Source: a bacterium (lineage in GTDB: Bacteria > Actinomycetota > Acidimicrobiia > Spongiisociales > Spongiisociaceae). Taken from it: 64,000 bases of DNA. Positions 42,050-52,185 of this stretch are shown here, in pieces. The DNA lies in NCBI GenBank assembly GCA_028820935.1, contig JAPPHZ010000045.1, positions 147,150 to 211,149 on the forward strand, written 5' to 3'. The notes beneath the pieces are model-generated. The model did not search any database. It was not told the DNA's origin and worked only from the letters and a program-made list of their open reading frames with translations. How positions within the stretch are numbered: position 1 is the stretch's first letter; every line of letters begins with the position of its first letter. A program made the translations under genes and the position numbers.

Positions 42050-45000
42050 CCCCCAGACGCCCCGCAGCAGCACTCGCCGTCGTGGCGCTGATCGCCGCGC
42101 TGGCGCCGCCGCCCGCCGCGGCCCAGACCGACAGCACCCCGCCGGTCGCCCAGAGCGCCGCCGTGAACGGCGACCAGCTCGTCATCACCTTCAACGAGAC
42201 CCTCACCACCAACGCGCCCCACGCATCGCGCTTTTTTCTCACCATCAACGGCACCTCGCACACGAGCACGCGAACGCATGCCGCCGCCGCGTCGGGCACC
42301 ACGGTCACCGTCACCCTCAAACAGGCCGTCGAGGTCGGCGACACCGTCAAGCTGCAATACATCGCCGGAGGCAGCAATGTCGAGATCCTGGACGCGGCCG
42401 GCAACGCCGCCGCAGGGTTCACCTTGGAATCCGTCACCAACAACACCCAGCCCACCCTGCCGGCGGGCTGCACCGCGGCGTCGGAGACGCGAGAGGAATG
42501 GATCGAGTCAGTGACCTCGACCGCCTCGCAGATCACCGTCACCGTCGTCGATACGCTGCCCAGCCCTTCGCTCACCGGCTCCCATCTGAGCCTGCGTCTG
42601 TGCCACCCGGACCCGAACGACGCGGCCACCTACACGACCAGCTTTGCCGGCAGCCCTTGGGGCGATACCGTAAGCGCCGGCGCGACCGCGACCATCACCA
42701 AGATCGGATTCGACCAAGGCGGCGACGCGCTGACCGCGGAGACCGACTACTGGGTGTCAACCAGGAACCAAAGCTCCGGCAACTCTGGCGCCTGGCACTA
42801 CATCCGCACCACCGACTCGGCAGCGCCCAGCGACACGACGGCGCCTTCGTTCGAGTCGGCGTCGGTGAACGGCACGTCGCTGGTGATCACCTTCGACGAG
42901 GACCTGGCCGCGGCGGCGGGCCTGGCCAACAGCGCGTTCGCGGTGAAGAAGACCCCGGCGGGAGGCAGCGTCGAGGAGGCCGTGTCGCTCAGCGGCAGCG
43001 TGGCGCCGGCCATCGACGCCAAGACGGTGACCCTGACGCTGGCCAATGCGGTGGCGGCGGGCGACACCGGCGTCAAGGTCAGCTACGCCAAGCCCGCCTC
43101 GGGCACCGCCAACAAGCTCGCCGACGCCACCGGCAACGAGACCGCCAGCTTCACCGACCAATCAGTGACCAACACCACCGGTGTCCTCCCGATGGGCTGC
43201 CCGGCAGCGGGGTCGGCCTCGTTCTTCGGCGGCGATCAAGTCTCGGGCGGCTCGGTGGTAGTGACCGCGACGTCGATCACCCTCACCTTTCCCCAGGATG
43301 TCGATGTCGTGTTCACCATCTGCGACTCGACCGGCATGAGCCGGGACGTGACGGTCTCGTTCATCTCCACGAACAGGACCCGCACGATCGCCAGCGATCT
43401 GATGCCCGACTCCGACTACTGGATCCTGCTCAAAGCAAGCGATTACACCTCTCACAGCAGGTGGCATTACTTCCGCACGCTCCCGTCGGCGGCGGCGAAC
43501 AACGCGGCGACGGGCGCGCCGACGATCTCGGGGTTCGCGCAGGTGGGCAACACCTTGACTGCTGCGACGGCGGGGATCGCGGACGCCGACGGGCTGACCG
43601 GGGTGAGCTTCGGCTATCAGTGGATCCGGGTGGACGGGACGACCGAGACCAACATCGCGGGCGCGACGTCGGCGAGCTATGTGCTGGCGGCGGCGGACTC
43701 GGGCAAGACCGTCAAGGTGAAGGTGACGTTCCGGGACGACCTCGGCAACGACGAGGCGGCCACCAGCACGGCGACGGCCGCGGTCGTGGCCGCGGCGCCG
43801 GCGTGCGAGGAGGGCAGCGCCTGGTGCGCGACGCTGACCGTGGGCCCCAAACCGGGCAACAAGGCCCGGGGGTACTGCGCCGACTTCAATCCCATTTGCC
43901 CCCCGACGGGGCACTACGGCAGCCTGAGCGACACGAGCCTCACGCTGGGCGGCGCGGACTACACGGTGCGCTCGGTCCGTTGGGCCGGCCCGTCGGGCGG
44001 CCAAGATGGCACACCTACCGGCTCGAAGCTGCACTGGACCGTCAACAACGCGTTCCCCGCCGCGCGGCTGGCCAACATGACCCTCAAGGTGGACTCGCAC
44101 ACCTTCGCGCTGTCCAGCGCCAGCCAGGTGAACGACGGCGGCGACGTGGCGGGCAACTACCGGTGGACCGGCACCCCGGGCGCGATCGTCAGCTACGCGC
44201 CGGGCCGCAAGGTGACGGTGCAGCTTTTGGACACGACGCCGACGGTGACGATCAGCGGCGGGTCGGCGGTGACCGAGGGCACCGCGGCGCAGTTCACCCT
44301 CACCGCCGACCCCGCGCCCAGCGCCGATCTGACGGTGAACGTGACGGTGACCGAGGCGGCGGGCAGCGATTTCGTGGCGTCGGGCGACGAGGGCGCCAAG
44401 ACGGTGACCATCGCTTCGGGCACGACCAGCAAGACCTATGCGGTGACCACCCAGGCCGACACCACCGACGAGCCCAACGGCTCGGTCACCGTGGCTATCA
44501 CCGCCAGCGGCGCGTACGACACCGGCACCGCCGGATCGGCCAGCGTGACTGTGAACGACGACGACGGCGCCGCCGCCACGGCGCCCGTCAAGCCCGCCGC
44601 GCCCACGGTGTCGACCAGCGACGGCACCCAGATCACGGTGAGCTGGACGGCGCCGTCGACGGGTGGCTCGGCGATCACCGGCTACGGCGTGCAGTACCGG
44701 CGCACCAATGTGCCCGGCACCACCGAGGACGCCGCCTGGGTGGACCTGGACCCCGCGCACAGCGGCACCGCCACCACCGCCACCGTGACGGGGCTGGTGC
44801 AGGGCGCCAGCTACCAGGCGCGGGTGCGCGCCACCAACGCCGTCGGCAACAGCGACTGGTCGGACGCGGGCTCGGGCCACACCGGCCCGGCCCGGTTCGT
44901 GTCGGCCACCACGAGCAAGGACGGCAACATCATCACCATCACGTTCACCAAGACCATGCCCGCAAGGGTCTACAACGCCGGCAATTTCATCGCGCACGTG

Positions 45001-48000
45001 ACGCGCAGCGGCGTTCTCACGTCCACCCTGGCGACGACGGCCCAAGCTCTTATGGACGTTCTCGGGCTGCGCCTGCCAGCGGGCACGATCCAGCCCGGCG
45101 ACGCCGTCAAGGTGGCCTACTCCTGGATTTCGGGCACTCGGCTCCAGGACGCCGACTCGGCGCAGGTAGCCGAGACCACCACGGAGGCCTCGCAGTGGCC
45201 GGTGACCAACGCCGTGTCGGACGCGCCGTCGCCTTCGAAGGCGGTGCTGACCGGGGCGTCGCTGGCGATCACCTTCGACGAGGCGCTGGCCAGCACGGTG
45301 CCGGTGTCGGGGGCGTTCACGGTGAAGCTGACGGTGGGCGACGCCGACCCGGTGACCCAGAGCCTGGCGGCCTCGAATGCGGTGGCGATCAGCGGCAGCA
45401 CCCTGACCCTCATGCTGGCCTCCGCGCCCGGCGCGGGGGCGGTGACGGTGAGCTATGACAAGACCGCGGCGGGCTCTGATCCCAACGGGCCGCTCCAGGA
45501 CAGCGACGGCGATGAGACCGCCAGCTTCACCGACTACGCGGTGCTGCGCCCGGCTGTGGCGACAGGCGCCGCCACATCGTCGACGGACGGGCTGACGGTG
45601 ACGGTCACCTTCGACAAGGACATCAAGACCGTGGGCGACGCGGCCAACTTCACCGTCGTGGTCGGCACCAGCAACCGGGTGCCGACCGGCGCGTCGTTGC
45701 GCACCGGCGACGCCGCCAAGGTGGACCTCACCTTGTCGGCCGCGCACCGGGTGCTGCACGGCGACACGGCCACGGTCAGCTACGGCAAGGGCGCGGGCGC
45801 GAACCTGACCGACACCGACGACCTGGCCGTGGCCAACTTCTCCGGCGTGGCGGTGACCAACAACCTGCCCGCCCCCGCCAGCGTGACCCGGGTGGAGATC
45901 GTGTCGTTCCCGGGCGCTGATCAGACCTATCAGTTCGGTGACAAGATCCTGGTGCAGGTCACGTTCAGCGAGGCCGTCACCGTCGACACCACCGGCGGCA
46001 CGCCCCGGCTGACCATCAGGTTCGACACGGGGGTCAAGCCGGACAAGTTCCCGGCCTATGAGAGCGGCACGGGCACCACCAAGCTGGTCTTCGGCATCGA
46101 GATAGACGGCAGGGGCAACTCGGGGCAAGGCGTGCTGGTGATCGCCAACAGCCTCACCGCCAACAGCGGGTCGATCACCTCCACGGCCACCGGCGCCGCC
46201 GCCAACCTGGCCCACGACGGGCTGGGCCAGGACACCGGCCACAAGGTGAACGGGGCCGTGGACCGCGACACCGCCGCGCCGGTGTTCTCCTCGGCGACGG
46301 TGAACGGCGCCACGCTGGCGATCACCTTCGACGAGGCCCTCGACGCCGGCTCTGTGCCCGCGCCGGGCGACTTCGCGGTGACCGTGAACGGCGCAGTGCG
46401 CGCGGTGGCCGACGGCGGGGTGGGCGTGGCCGGCGCCGTGGTCACCCTCACGCTGTCCTCGGCCACCACCGCCGCCGACACGGTGCTGGTGGGCTACACG
46501 AAGCCCACCGCGGAGGGGGCCGAGCCGCTGCGCGACCACACCGCGGGCAACGAGGCGGCCTCTTTCGCCGACCAGTACGCGCGCAACCAACTCGACACCG
46601 CCGCGCCCGGCTTCTCGTCGGCCCGGGTGTCCGCCGACCGCACCAAGGTGGTCATCACTTTCACAGAGGCGCTCGCCGCCGCCGCCAACCTGGCCAACGG
46701 CGCGTTTGCCGTCAAGAGGACCCCCCAGGGCGGCACCCCCACGGCCGCCACGCTCACCGGCTCGCCGTCGATCAGCGGCGCCACGGTGACCCTGTCGCTG
46801 GCCGCGGCGATCCTCGCCACCGACACCGCCGTCACCGTGAGCTACACCAAGCCTACTTCGGGCACCGCCAACAAGCTCGCCGACGTGAACGGCAACGAGG
46901 TGGCCGACTTCACCGACCAGCAGGCCACCGTCACCGACGACACCGCGCCCTCGGCTCAGAGCGCGTCGGTCAAGCACGACGTGATCACCATCGTCTTCGA
47001 CGAGTCCCTCGACGAGAGCTCGGTGCCTGCCGTATCGCGGTTCCTGGTCAAAGACTCCGCCGACACGACGCTGCCCACCGTGACGAACAGCGTGAGCATC
47101 AGCGGCAACAAGGTGACTCTCAGGCTGGTCACAGCACGGCCCCCCGGCGAGACCGCCCTGGGCAGGCTCAGCTACAGCCCGCCGGCCAGCGGCGGGCTCC
47201 GAGACGCCGCCAACAACCAGGTGGTGGCGTTCACCAGGGCCTCGGTCCGCAACGTGACGCCGCCGTCGCTGTCGGGGGCCACCGTCGAGGGCACCGCCCT
47301 CGAGCTCACCTTCGACCACACCCTCGCCGCGGCCGCCAACCTGGCCAACAGCGCGTTCGCGGTCAAGAAGACCCCGCAAAGCAGCGCCGAGGAGATCGTC
47401 GGCCTCACCGGCACGCCGTCGATCAGCGGCGCAGTGGTAACGCTCACGCTGGCCTCCGCGGTGGTCGAGACCGACACCGACATCAAGGTCAGCTACACCA
47501 AGCCCACCACCACCGGCACCGCCGACAAGCTCGCCGACTCAAGCGGCGACGAGGTCGACTCCTTCGCCGACGAGGAGGTGCGCATCGCCGCTGCGCCCAG
47601 GTTCGTGAGCGCGAGAGTGGACGGCAGGACGCTGACGGTCGTCTTCGACGAGACCGTGAAAACCGCCGTGGGGACGACCCTCGGCGGGATCCTGTCATCG
47701 GACACGTTCAGCGTGCACCGGACCCCCGCCGGCGCCGCCCGCCAGGAGATCCGGCTGTCCAGCGCCCCCTACGCCAGCGGCAGCACGGTCATCCTGCGGC
47801 TCGAGCAGCGGGTGATCTGCACCGACGACGACATCACCGTCGCCTACACCAAGCCCACGGCGCAAACCGCCGTCAGGCTCGCCGACGACGACGCCAACCC
47901 GGCCGACAGCTTCGCCGCCCAGCCCGTGGACAACACCGCCCAGCCCGCCGTCGCCGCGGGCGCGCTCGCGCTGTGCGACCTCGACGACATCACGATCCAC

Positions 48001-49728
48001 GCGGGCGCGACGCTGCGCGTGCCGCTGGGCGTCATCGCCGCCGACGACCACACCGCCGCCGCGCTCGCCATCACCGCCGCCACCGGGACGCTGCCCGCCG
48101 GCCTCAAGCTGGCGTCGCCCACCAGCGGCTTCGCCCTGTCCGCCGACGGGCTCACCGTCAGCTACAGCGGCAGCGCACGCAGCGGCAACTGGGGCGCCGT
48201 CATCACCTGGCCCAACGCCACGTCCGGCAGCCACACCATCACCGTCACCGCCACCGGCACCCCCACCGGCGGTGGCACGCTCACCGCCGCCACCGCCACG
48301 TTCACCCTCACCGTCAACGCCCCCTCGCCTCCGCCCTCCACGCCCTCCGGTGGTGGAGTCGGTGGTGGAGTCGGTGGTGGAGTCGGTGGTGGAGTTGTCG
48401 GGGGAGGCGGCGAAGGGGAGGTGGCGCAGCCCGTGCCGGCCTCGGCGCGGTTCGACGACGTGGCGGCCGGGGTCTGGTACGAAGCGGCCGTGTCGTGGAT
48501 GATCACCCACGAAGTGACCGCTGGTTGCGGTCCCCGCATGTTCTGTCCCGACCGGGTACTCACCCGCCAGCAGTTCGTCACCTTCCTCTGGAGAGCAGCC
48601 GGACAACCCACCCCCCAATATTCGGGGTCTGCGGCTTTCTCCGACGTCTCCGAGGGCGCCTACTCCGACCAGGCGATCAGCTGGGCAGTATCACGGGGTG
48701 TCACCGCGGGATGCACCGAGGGCGAACCAGGTGATCCCGATTGGCGATTCTGCCCCACCGAACCGGTAACGAGAGGGCAAATGGGCACGTTCCTCTACCG
48801 GCACGTGCAAGCTGTCCACCAGGGCCGCCAAGACCGCTACACCGACGTCAAACCCACCAGCACCCACGCCACCGGAGTGGCCTGGCTGGCCGACTACCAG
48901 GTCATCGGCGAATGCGACACCGCCCAGTTCTGCCCTGACCGCCCCGCCACCCGCGCCGAAGCCGCGGCCATCATCCACGGAGTAGCCACCCGCCCCGCCA
49001 TGTGGGGACCCGGCAACAACTCCTTCACGCCCCAACCAGCCGAACCGCAACCAACCGAACCCTCCGAGGCTTCGGCGCGGTTCGACGACGTGGCGACCGG
49101 GGTCTGGTACGAGCAGGCCGTGTCGTGGATGATCGCCCACGAAGTGACCGCTGGTTGCGGTCCCCGCATGTTCTGTCCCGACCGGGTACTCACCCGCCAG
49201 CAGTTCGTCACCTTCCTCTGGAGAGCAGCCGGACAACCCACCCCCCAATATTCGGGGTCTGCGGCTTTCTCCGACGTCTCCGAGGGCGCCTACTCCGACC
49301 AGGCGATCAGCTGGGCAGTATCACGGGGTGTCACCGCGGGATGCACCGAGGGCGAACCAGGTGATCCCGATTGGCGATTCTGCCCCACCGATCCGGTAAC
49401 GAGAGGGCAGATGGGCACGTTCATGTACCGGCACGTGCAAGCTGTCCACCAGGGCCGCCAAGACCGCTACAGCGACGTCAAACCCACCAGCACCCACGCC
49501 ACCGGAGTGGCCTGGCTGGCCGACTTCGAGGTCATCGGCGAATGCGACACCGCCATGTTCTGCCCTGACCGCCCCGCCACCCGCGCCGAAGCCGCCACCA
49601 TCATCCACGGAGTAGCCACCCGCCCCCAGATGTGGGGACCCGGCAACAACCCCTTCACCCCCCAACCAACCGAACCGTCCACCGAACCGTCCGAGGAATC
49701 CACGGGAGCGACAGTCCAGCCCGTCTGA
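42046..49728 (+). CDS. Giant secreted repeat protein with six C-terminal SLH motifs
   Basis: 2560 residues from ATG 42046 (ATGA with the preceding gene), with a Sec signal MTPRRPAAALAVVALIAALA ending PPPAAAQ. The body holds about ten Swm-type repeats of about 110 residues (pattern DTTAPSFESASVNGTSLVI, TFDEDL... VSYTKP... F.DQ.V.N), a Calx-beta domain (about 729-840), an Fn3 domain (about 846-945), a putative Ig-like domain (about 1980-2095), a Gly/Val linker, then two near-identical blocks of three SLH motifs (2134-2335, 2344-2545) that should bind cell-wall polymer. It is a likely S-layer-anchored adhesin or matrix protein. The frame extends farther upstream only as an antiphase shadow. Confidence 0.85.
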   Translation: MTPRRPAAALAVVALIAALAPPPAAAQTDSTPPVAQSAAVNGDQLVITFNETLTTNAPHASRFFLTINGTSHTSTRTHAAAASGTTVTVTLKQAVEVGDTVKLQYIAGGSNVEILDAAGNAAAGFTLESVTNNTQPTLPAGCTAASETREEWIESVTSTASQITVTVVDTLPSPSLTGSHLSLRLCHPDPNDAATYTTSFAGSPWGDTVSAGATATITKIGFDQGGDALTAETDYWVSTRNQSSGNSGAWHYIRTTDSAAPSDTTAPSFESASVNGTSLVITFDEDLAAAAGLANSAFAVKKTPAGGSVEEAVSLSGSVAPAIDAKTVTLTLANAVAAGDTGVKVSYAKPASGTANKLADATGNETASFTDQSVTNTTGVLPMGCPAAGSASFFGGDQVSGGSVVVTATSITLTFPQDVDVVFTICDSTGMSRDVTVSFISTNRTRTIASDLMPDSDYWILLKASDYTSHSRWHYFRTLPSAAANNAATGAPTISGFAQVGNTLTAATAGIADADGLTGVSFGYQWIRVDGTTETNIAGATSASYVLAAADSGKTVKVKVTFRDDLGNDEAATSTATAAVVAAAPACEEGSAWCATLTVGPKPGNKARGYCADFNPICPPTGHYGSLSDTSLTLGGADYTVRSVRWAGPSGGQDGTPTGSKLHWTVNNAFPAARLANMTLKVDSHTFALSSASQVNDGGDVAGNYRWTGTPGAIVSYAPGRKVTVQLLDTTPTVTISGGSAVTEGTAAQFTLTADPAPSADLTVNVTVTEAAGSDFVASGDEGAKTVTIASGTTSKTYAVTTQADTTDEPNGSVTVAITASGAYDTGTAGSASVTVNDDDGAAATAPVKPAAPTVSTSDGTQITVSWTAPSTGGSAITGYGVQYRRTNVPGTTEDAAWVDLDPAHSGTATTATVTGLVQGASYQARVRATNAVGNSDWSDAGSGHTGPARFVSATTSKDGNIITITFTKTMPARVYNAGNFIAHVTRSGVLTSTLATTAQALMDVLGLRLPAGTIQPGDAVKVAYSWISGTRLQDADSAQVAETTTEASQWPVTNAVSDAPSPSKAVLTGASLAITFDEALASTVPVSGAFTVKLTVGDADPVTQSLAASNAVAISGSTLTLMLASAPGAGAVTVSYDKTAAGSDPNGPLQDSDGDETASFTDYAVLRPAVATGAATSSTDGLTVTVTFDKDIKTVGDAANFTVVVGTSNRVPTGASLRTGDAAKVDLTLSAAHRVLHGDTATVSYGKGAGANLTDTDDLAVANFSGVAVTNNLPAPASVTRVEIVSFPGADQTYQFGDKILVQVTFSEAVTVDTTGGTPRLTIRFDTGVKPDKFPAYESGTGTTKLVFGIEIDGRGNSGQGVLVIANSLTANSGSITSTATGAAANLAHDGLGQDTGHKVNGAVDRDTAAPVFSSATVNGATLAITFDEALDAGSVPAPGDFAVTVNGAVRAVADGGVGVAGAVVTLTLSSATTAADTVLVGYTKPTAEGAEPLRDHTAGNEAASFADQYARNQLDTAAPGFSSARVSADRTKVVITFTEALAAAANLANGAFAVKRTPQGGTPTAATLTGSPSISGATVTLSLAAAILATDTAVTVSYTKPTSGTANKLADVNGNEVADFTDQQATVTDDTAPSAQSASVKHDVITIVFDESLDESSVPAVSRFLVKDSADTTLPTVTNSVSISGNKVTLRLVTARPPGETALGRLSYSPPASGGLRDAANNQVVAFTRASVRNVTPPSLSGATVEGTALELTFDHTLAAAANLANSAFAVKKTPQSSAEEIVGLTGTPSISGAVVTLTLASAVVETDTDIKVSYTKPTTTGTADKLADSSGDEVDSFADEEVRIAAAPRFVSARVDGRTLTVVFDETVKTAVGTTLGGILSSDTFSVHRTPAGAARQEIRLSSAPYASGSTVILRLEQRVICTDDDITVAYTKPTAQTAVRLADDDANPADSFAAQPVDNTAQPAVAAGALALCDLDDITIHAGATLRVPLGVIAADDHTAAALAITAATGTLPAGLKLASPTSGFALSADGLTVSYSGSARSGNWGAVITWPNATSGSHTITVTATGTPTGGGTLTAATATFTLTVNAPSPPPSTPSGGGVGGGVGGGVGGGVVGGGGEGEVAQPVPASARFDDVAAGVWYEAAVSWMITHEVTAGCGPRMFCPDRVLTRQQFVTFLWRAAGQPTPQYSGSAAFSDVSEGAYSDQAISWAVSRGVTAGCTEGEPGDPDWRFCPTEPVTRGQMGTFLYRHVQAVHQGRQDRYTDVKPTSTHATGVAWLADYQVIGECDTAQFCPDRPATRAEAAAIIHGVATRPAMWGPGNNSFTPQPAEPQPTEPSEASARFDDVATGVWYEQAVSWMIAHEVTAGCGPRMFCPDRVLTRQQFVTFLWRAAGQPTPQYSGSAAFSDVSEGAYSDQAISWAVSRGVTAGCTEGEPGDPDWRFCPTDPVTRGQMGTFMYRHVQAVHQGRQDRYSDVKPTSTHATGVAWLADFEVIGECDTAMFCPDRPATRAEAATIIHGVATRPQMWGPGNNPFTPQPTEPSTEPSEESTGATVQPV
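48349..48396 (+). repeat. Four 12-bp minisatellite units encoding the glycine linker
   Basis: GGTGGTGGAGTC repeated four times (last unit ends GTT) encodes GGGV repeats between the Ig-like domain and the first SLH block. Copy number is likely unstable, altering linker length without a frame change. Confidence 0.8.
48441..49040 (+). repeat. First unit of a 630-bp-period tandem duplication (SLH block)
   Basis: About 600 bases coding for three SLH motifs are nearly identical to 49071-49670, offset by exactly 630 bases (210 codons). A handful of base differences are visible, such as TACCAG/TTCGAG near the third motif. A recent in-frame duplication. Confidence 0.9.
49071..49670 (+). repeat. Second unit of the SLH tandem duplication
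   Basis: Near-identical to 48441-49040. The two units doubled the cell-wall-binding module from three to six SLH motifs. Recombination between them would restore a three-motif protein in frame. Confidence 0.9.
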
Positions 49729-49953
49729 TCTCCACACCCTGAGCCCGTAGAAGCGTGAGCAGACCACAAGCCTGACCGCCTACCTAGAAGCCATGGTGCC
49801 TTCTGCGGTACCTAAGAGTCCTTCAGAGATACCAGGGGCTTTCGCGCCTCTCGGGCTGTCCGGTCACGCCGAACGTACCTGTAGAGCGGCCCATTGCGCA
49901 GACTGTGCGAATCCTCCAACACGCTTCGTCAGGTGGCGGACAGATGCCGCGGA

Positions 49954-52185
49954 TCATCCACCGGGAGCCAGGGCGACGTGTTCGGGACGGACGGGGGTGC
50001 GGTTGAGCTCCAGGCCGGTGGCGTCGCGGATGGCGGCGACCACGGCTGCCGTTGAGGAGACGGTGGGCGGCTCCCCCACTCCCTTGGCGCCGTAGGGACC
50101 GAACGAGCTCGGTTCCTCGATCACCTCGATCTCTATAGGCGGCGCGTCCAGGAAGGTGGGCAGCAGGTAGTCGGTGAAGGTCGGGTTCTTGATCACGCCG
50201 TCCTCCACCACGATCTCCTCGAGGGTGGCCAGGCCGATCCCCTGCATGGTCCCGCCCTCGATCTGGCCCACCACCGACCGGGGGTTGATCATGAACCCCA
50301 CGTCCTGGACCGTGTCGACCTGCACCACCCGGAACAATCCCAGTTCCCGGTCCACATCCACCACGGCCCGATGGGCGGCGAAGGCGAAGTCCACGTGGAT
50401 GTCGCCCTGGCCGTTGCGGTCCGGCGCGTCCGTCTGCGGATGGTGGAACCGGGTGTGGTACTCGATGTTCTCCCGTCCGACCAGGTCCTCCATCGGGGTG
50501 ATGAGGATGCCGTCCTTCCAGACTCCCTCGCCGTCGAGTTCGTCGCCCCCGCCCCGCTCCAGGGCGATCCGGCGCGCCATCCGCGCCGCCTCCATGACCG
50601 CTCCCCCGGTCATCTGGGTCTGGCGGGAGGCCGAGGTTGAGCCGGCCGATCCGATCTTGGAGGTGTCGTCGTAGTAGACCACCACGTCCTCTATGTCGAG
50701 GACGGTGCGGGCGATCTGCGCGCACGCCATCCCGAGACCCTGGCCCACCTCGACCGCCGCGGTGTGCACCTCCACACCGAACGGGGTGATGGCGACCCTG
50801 GCCTCCGCGTAGTCGTCGAAGCCTCCGGAGAAGCAGAGGTTCTTGAGCCCCACGGCATACCCGACGCCCCGTTTCACCATCGGGCGGGAGGTGGTCAGAC
50901 CGGTACCGCCCGGGAGCAGACGCGGGTCGTCGCTGCGGTTCTCGTCCGGCAAGGGCATGCGGCGGAGCCTCTCCAGTATCTCTGTGACCGGCGCCGAGGT
51001 GTCGATCACCTGCCCGGAGGTGGCCAGCGGGTCCCCGCGGCCCACGGCGTTGCGGATCCTGAACTCGACCCGGTCCATGCCGAGCGCATCCGCCAGCTTG
51101 TCCATCTGTGCCTCGTGACCGAAGCAGGCCTGCACCGCGCCGAAGCCCCGCATGGCACCGCAGGGCGGGTTGTTGGTCCGCACTGCCACCCCCTCCACCG
51201 ACACCGAGTCGCACCGGTAGGGACCGGCGGCGTGGTAGACGGCGTTGCCCACCACCGAATCGCTGGTCGAGCGGTAGGCGCCCCCGTCGATGATGATCCT
51301 CGCCTCGATACGCCGGAGGGTTCCGTCGGGGTCGGCCTCGTGGCGCATCCAGAGTTGGGCCGGATGGCGGTGGACGTGGCCCACGAAGCTCTCCGCCCGG
51401 CTGTACTCCATCTTCACGGGCCGCCCCGTGTACAGGGCGAGCAGGCAGAGGTGGATCTGGAGGCTGACATCCTCCCGCGCCCCGAAGGCGCCCCCCACCC
51501 CGGCGTGGTGGACCCGGACCGTGTCCTCGTCCACACCCAGGCCTGCCACGATCTGGTCGCGGTCTACGTGGGTCCACTGGGTGGCGATGTGGAGATCGAC
51601 GCCGCCCTGCCCGTCGGGGATCGCCAGGCCGGACTCGGTGCCGAGCGGGGCCTGGTCCTGCATCCCCACCTCGTAGTAGCCCTCCACGACCACGGCGCCG
51701 GACGCATCCTGGGGGCCTCGCCGGCACCTGGCCCGGTGGAACACGGAATCCCGGCGGTCGGCCTCCTCCGGGTCGGTGAGCGGCTCCAGCACCTCGTACT
51801 CGATCTCGATGGCTTCCACCGCCAGGCGGGCGGTCTCGGGATCGTCGGCCGCGACCACCGCCACCGCCTGGCCCCAGTACTCGACCAGATCCGTGGCGAG
51901 GATCGGCTGGTCCGCGGACTCCAGACCGAAGGCATTGAGGCCCGGGACATCGTCGCCGACCAGGACGGCGTGGACGCCTGTCATGGCCACGGCCGGGCCG
52001 ATGTCCAGCCTGGTGATCCTCGCCTTGGGATGGGGGCTCCGGAGGGTGGCGCCGAAGAGCATGCGGTCCATGTAGAGATCGCCCGAGTAGAGGTAGGTGC
52101 CGTCCACCTTGGGGATCCCGTCGGTGCGGGAGGTCGACTCGCCGACGCCGTCCCGGACGGTGCGGGTCCTCACCCGGGTGGTCAT
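49954..52185 (-). CDS. Molybdopterin-binding subunit of a xanthine dehydrogenase-type hydroxylase
   Basis: 743 residues. The N-terminal a/b hammerhead (DGIPKVDGTYLYSGDLYM) and GTESGLAIPD precede Moco-binding motifs GVGGAFGAREDVSLQIH and CGAMRGFGAVQACFGHE; the catalytic glutamate is E705 in GAKGVGEPP. This subunit hydroxylates an aromatic or N-heterocyclic substrate with water-derived oxygen. Substrate is unknown; MRGFGA and the subunit order suggest the purine/nicotinate branch rather than CO dehydrogenase (no AYXCSFR loop seen). It is last of three coupled genes and its 3' end is duplicated at 39.7 kb. Confidence 0.85.
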   Translation of the reverse strand: MTTRVRTRTVRDGVGESTSRTDGIPKVDGTYLYSGDLYMDRMLFGATLRSPHPKARITRLDIGPAVAMTGVHAVLVGDDVPGLNAFGLESADQPILATDLVEYWGQAVAVVAADDPETARLAVEAIEIEYEVLEPLTDPEEADRRDSVFHRARCRRGPQDASGAVVVEGYYEVGMQDQAPLGTESGLAIPDGQGGVDLHIATQWTHVDRDQIVAGLGVDEDTVRVHHAGVGGAFGAREDVSLQIHLCLLALYTGRPVKMEYSRAESFVGHVHRHPAQLWMRHEADPDGTLRRIEARIIIDGGAYRSTSDSVVGNAVYHAAGPYRCDSVSVEGVAVRTNNPPCGAMRGFGAVQACFGHEAQMDKLADALGMDRVEFRIRNAVGRGDPLATSGQVIDTSAPVTEILERLRRMPLPDENRSDDPRLLPGGTGLTTSRPMVKRGVGYAVGLKNLCFSGGFDDYAEARVAITPFGVEVHTAAVEVGQGLGMACAQIARTVLDIEDVVVYYDDTSKIGSAGSTSASRQTQMTGGAVMEAARMARRIALERGGGDELDGEGVWKDGILITPMEDLVGRENIEYHTRFHHPQTDAPDRNGQGDIHVDFAFAAHRAVVDVDRELGLFRVVQVDTVQDVGFMINPRSVVGQIEGGTMQGIGLATLEEIVVEDGVIKNPTFTDYLLPTFLDAPPIEIEVIEEPSSFGPYGAKGVGEPPTVSSTAAVVAAIRDATGLELNRTPVRPEHVALAPGG

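Noticed and set aside
43162..47379. 1405-codon open frame antisense to the giant gene
   Set aside because: Composition is Arg/Gly/His-rich with no domain; long antisense frames are expected opposite GC-rich repeat genes.
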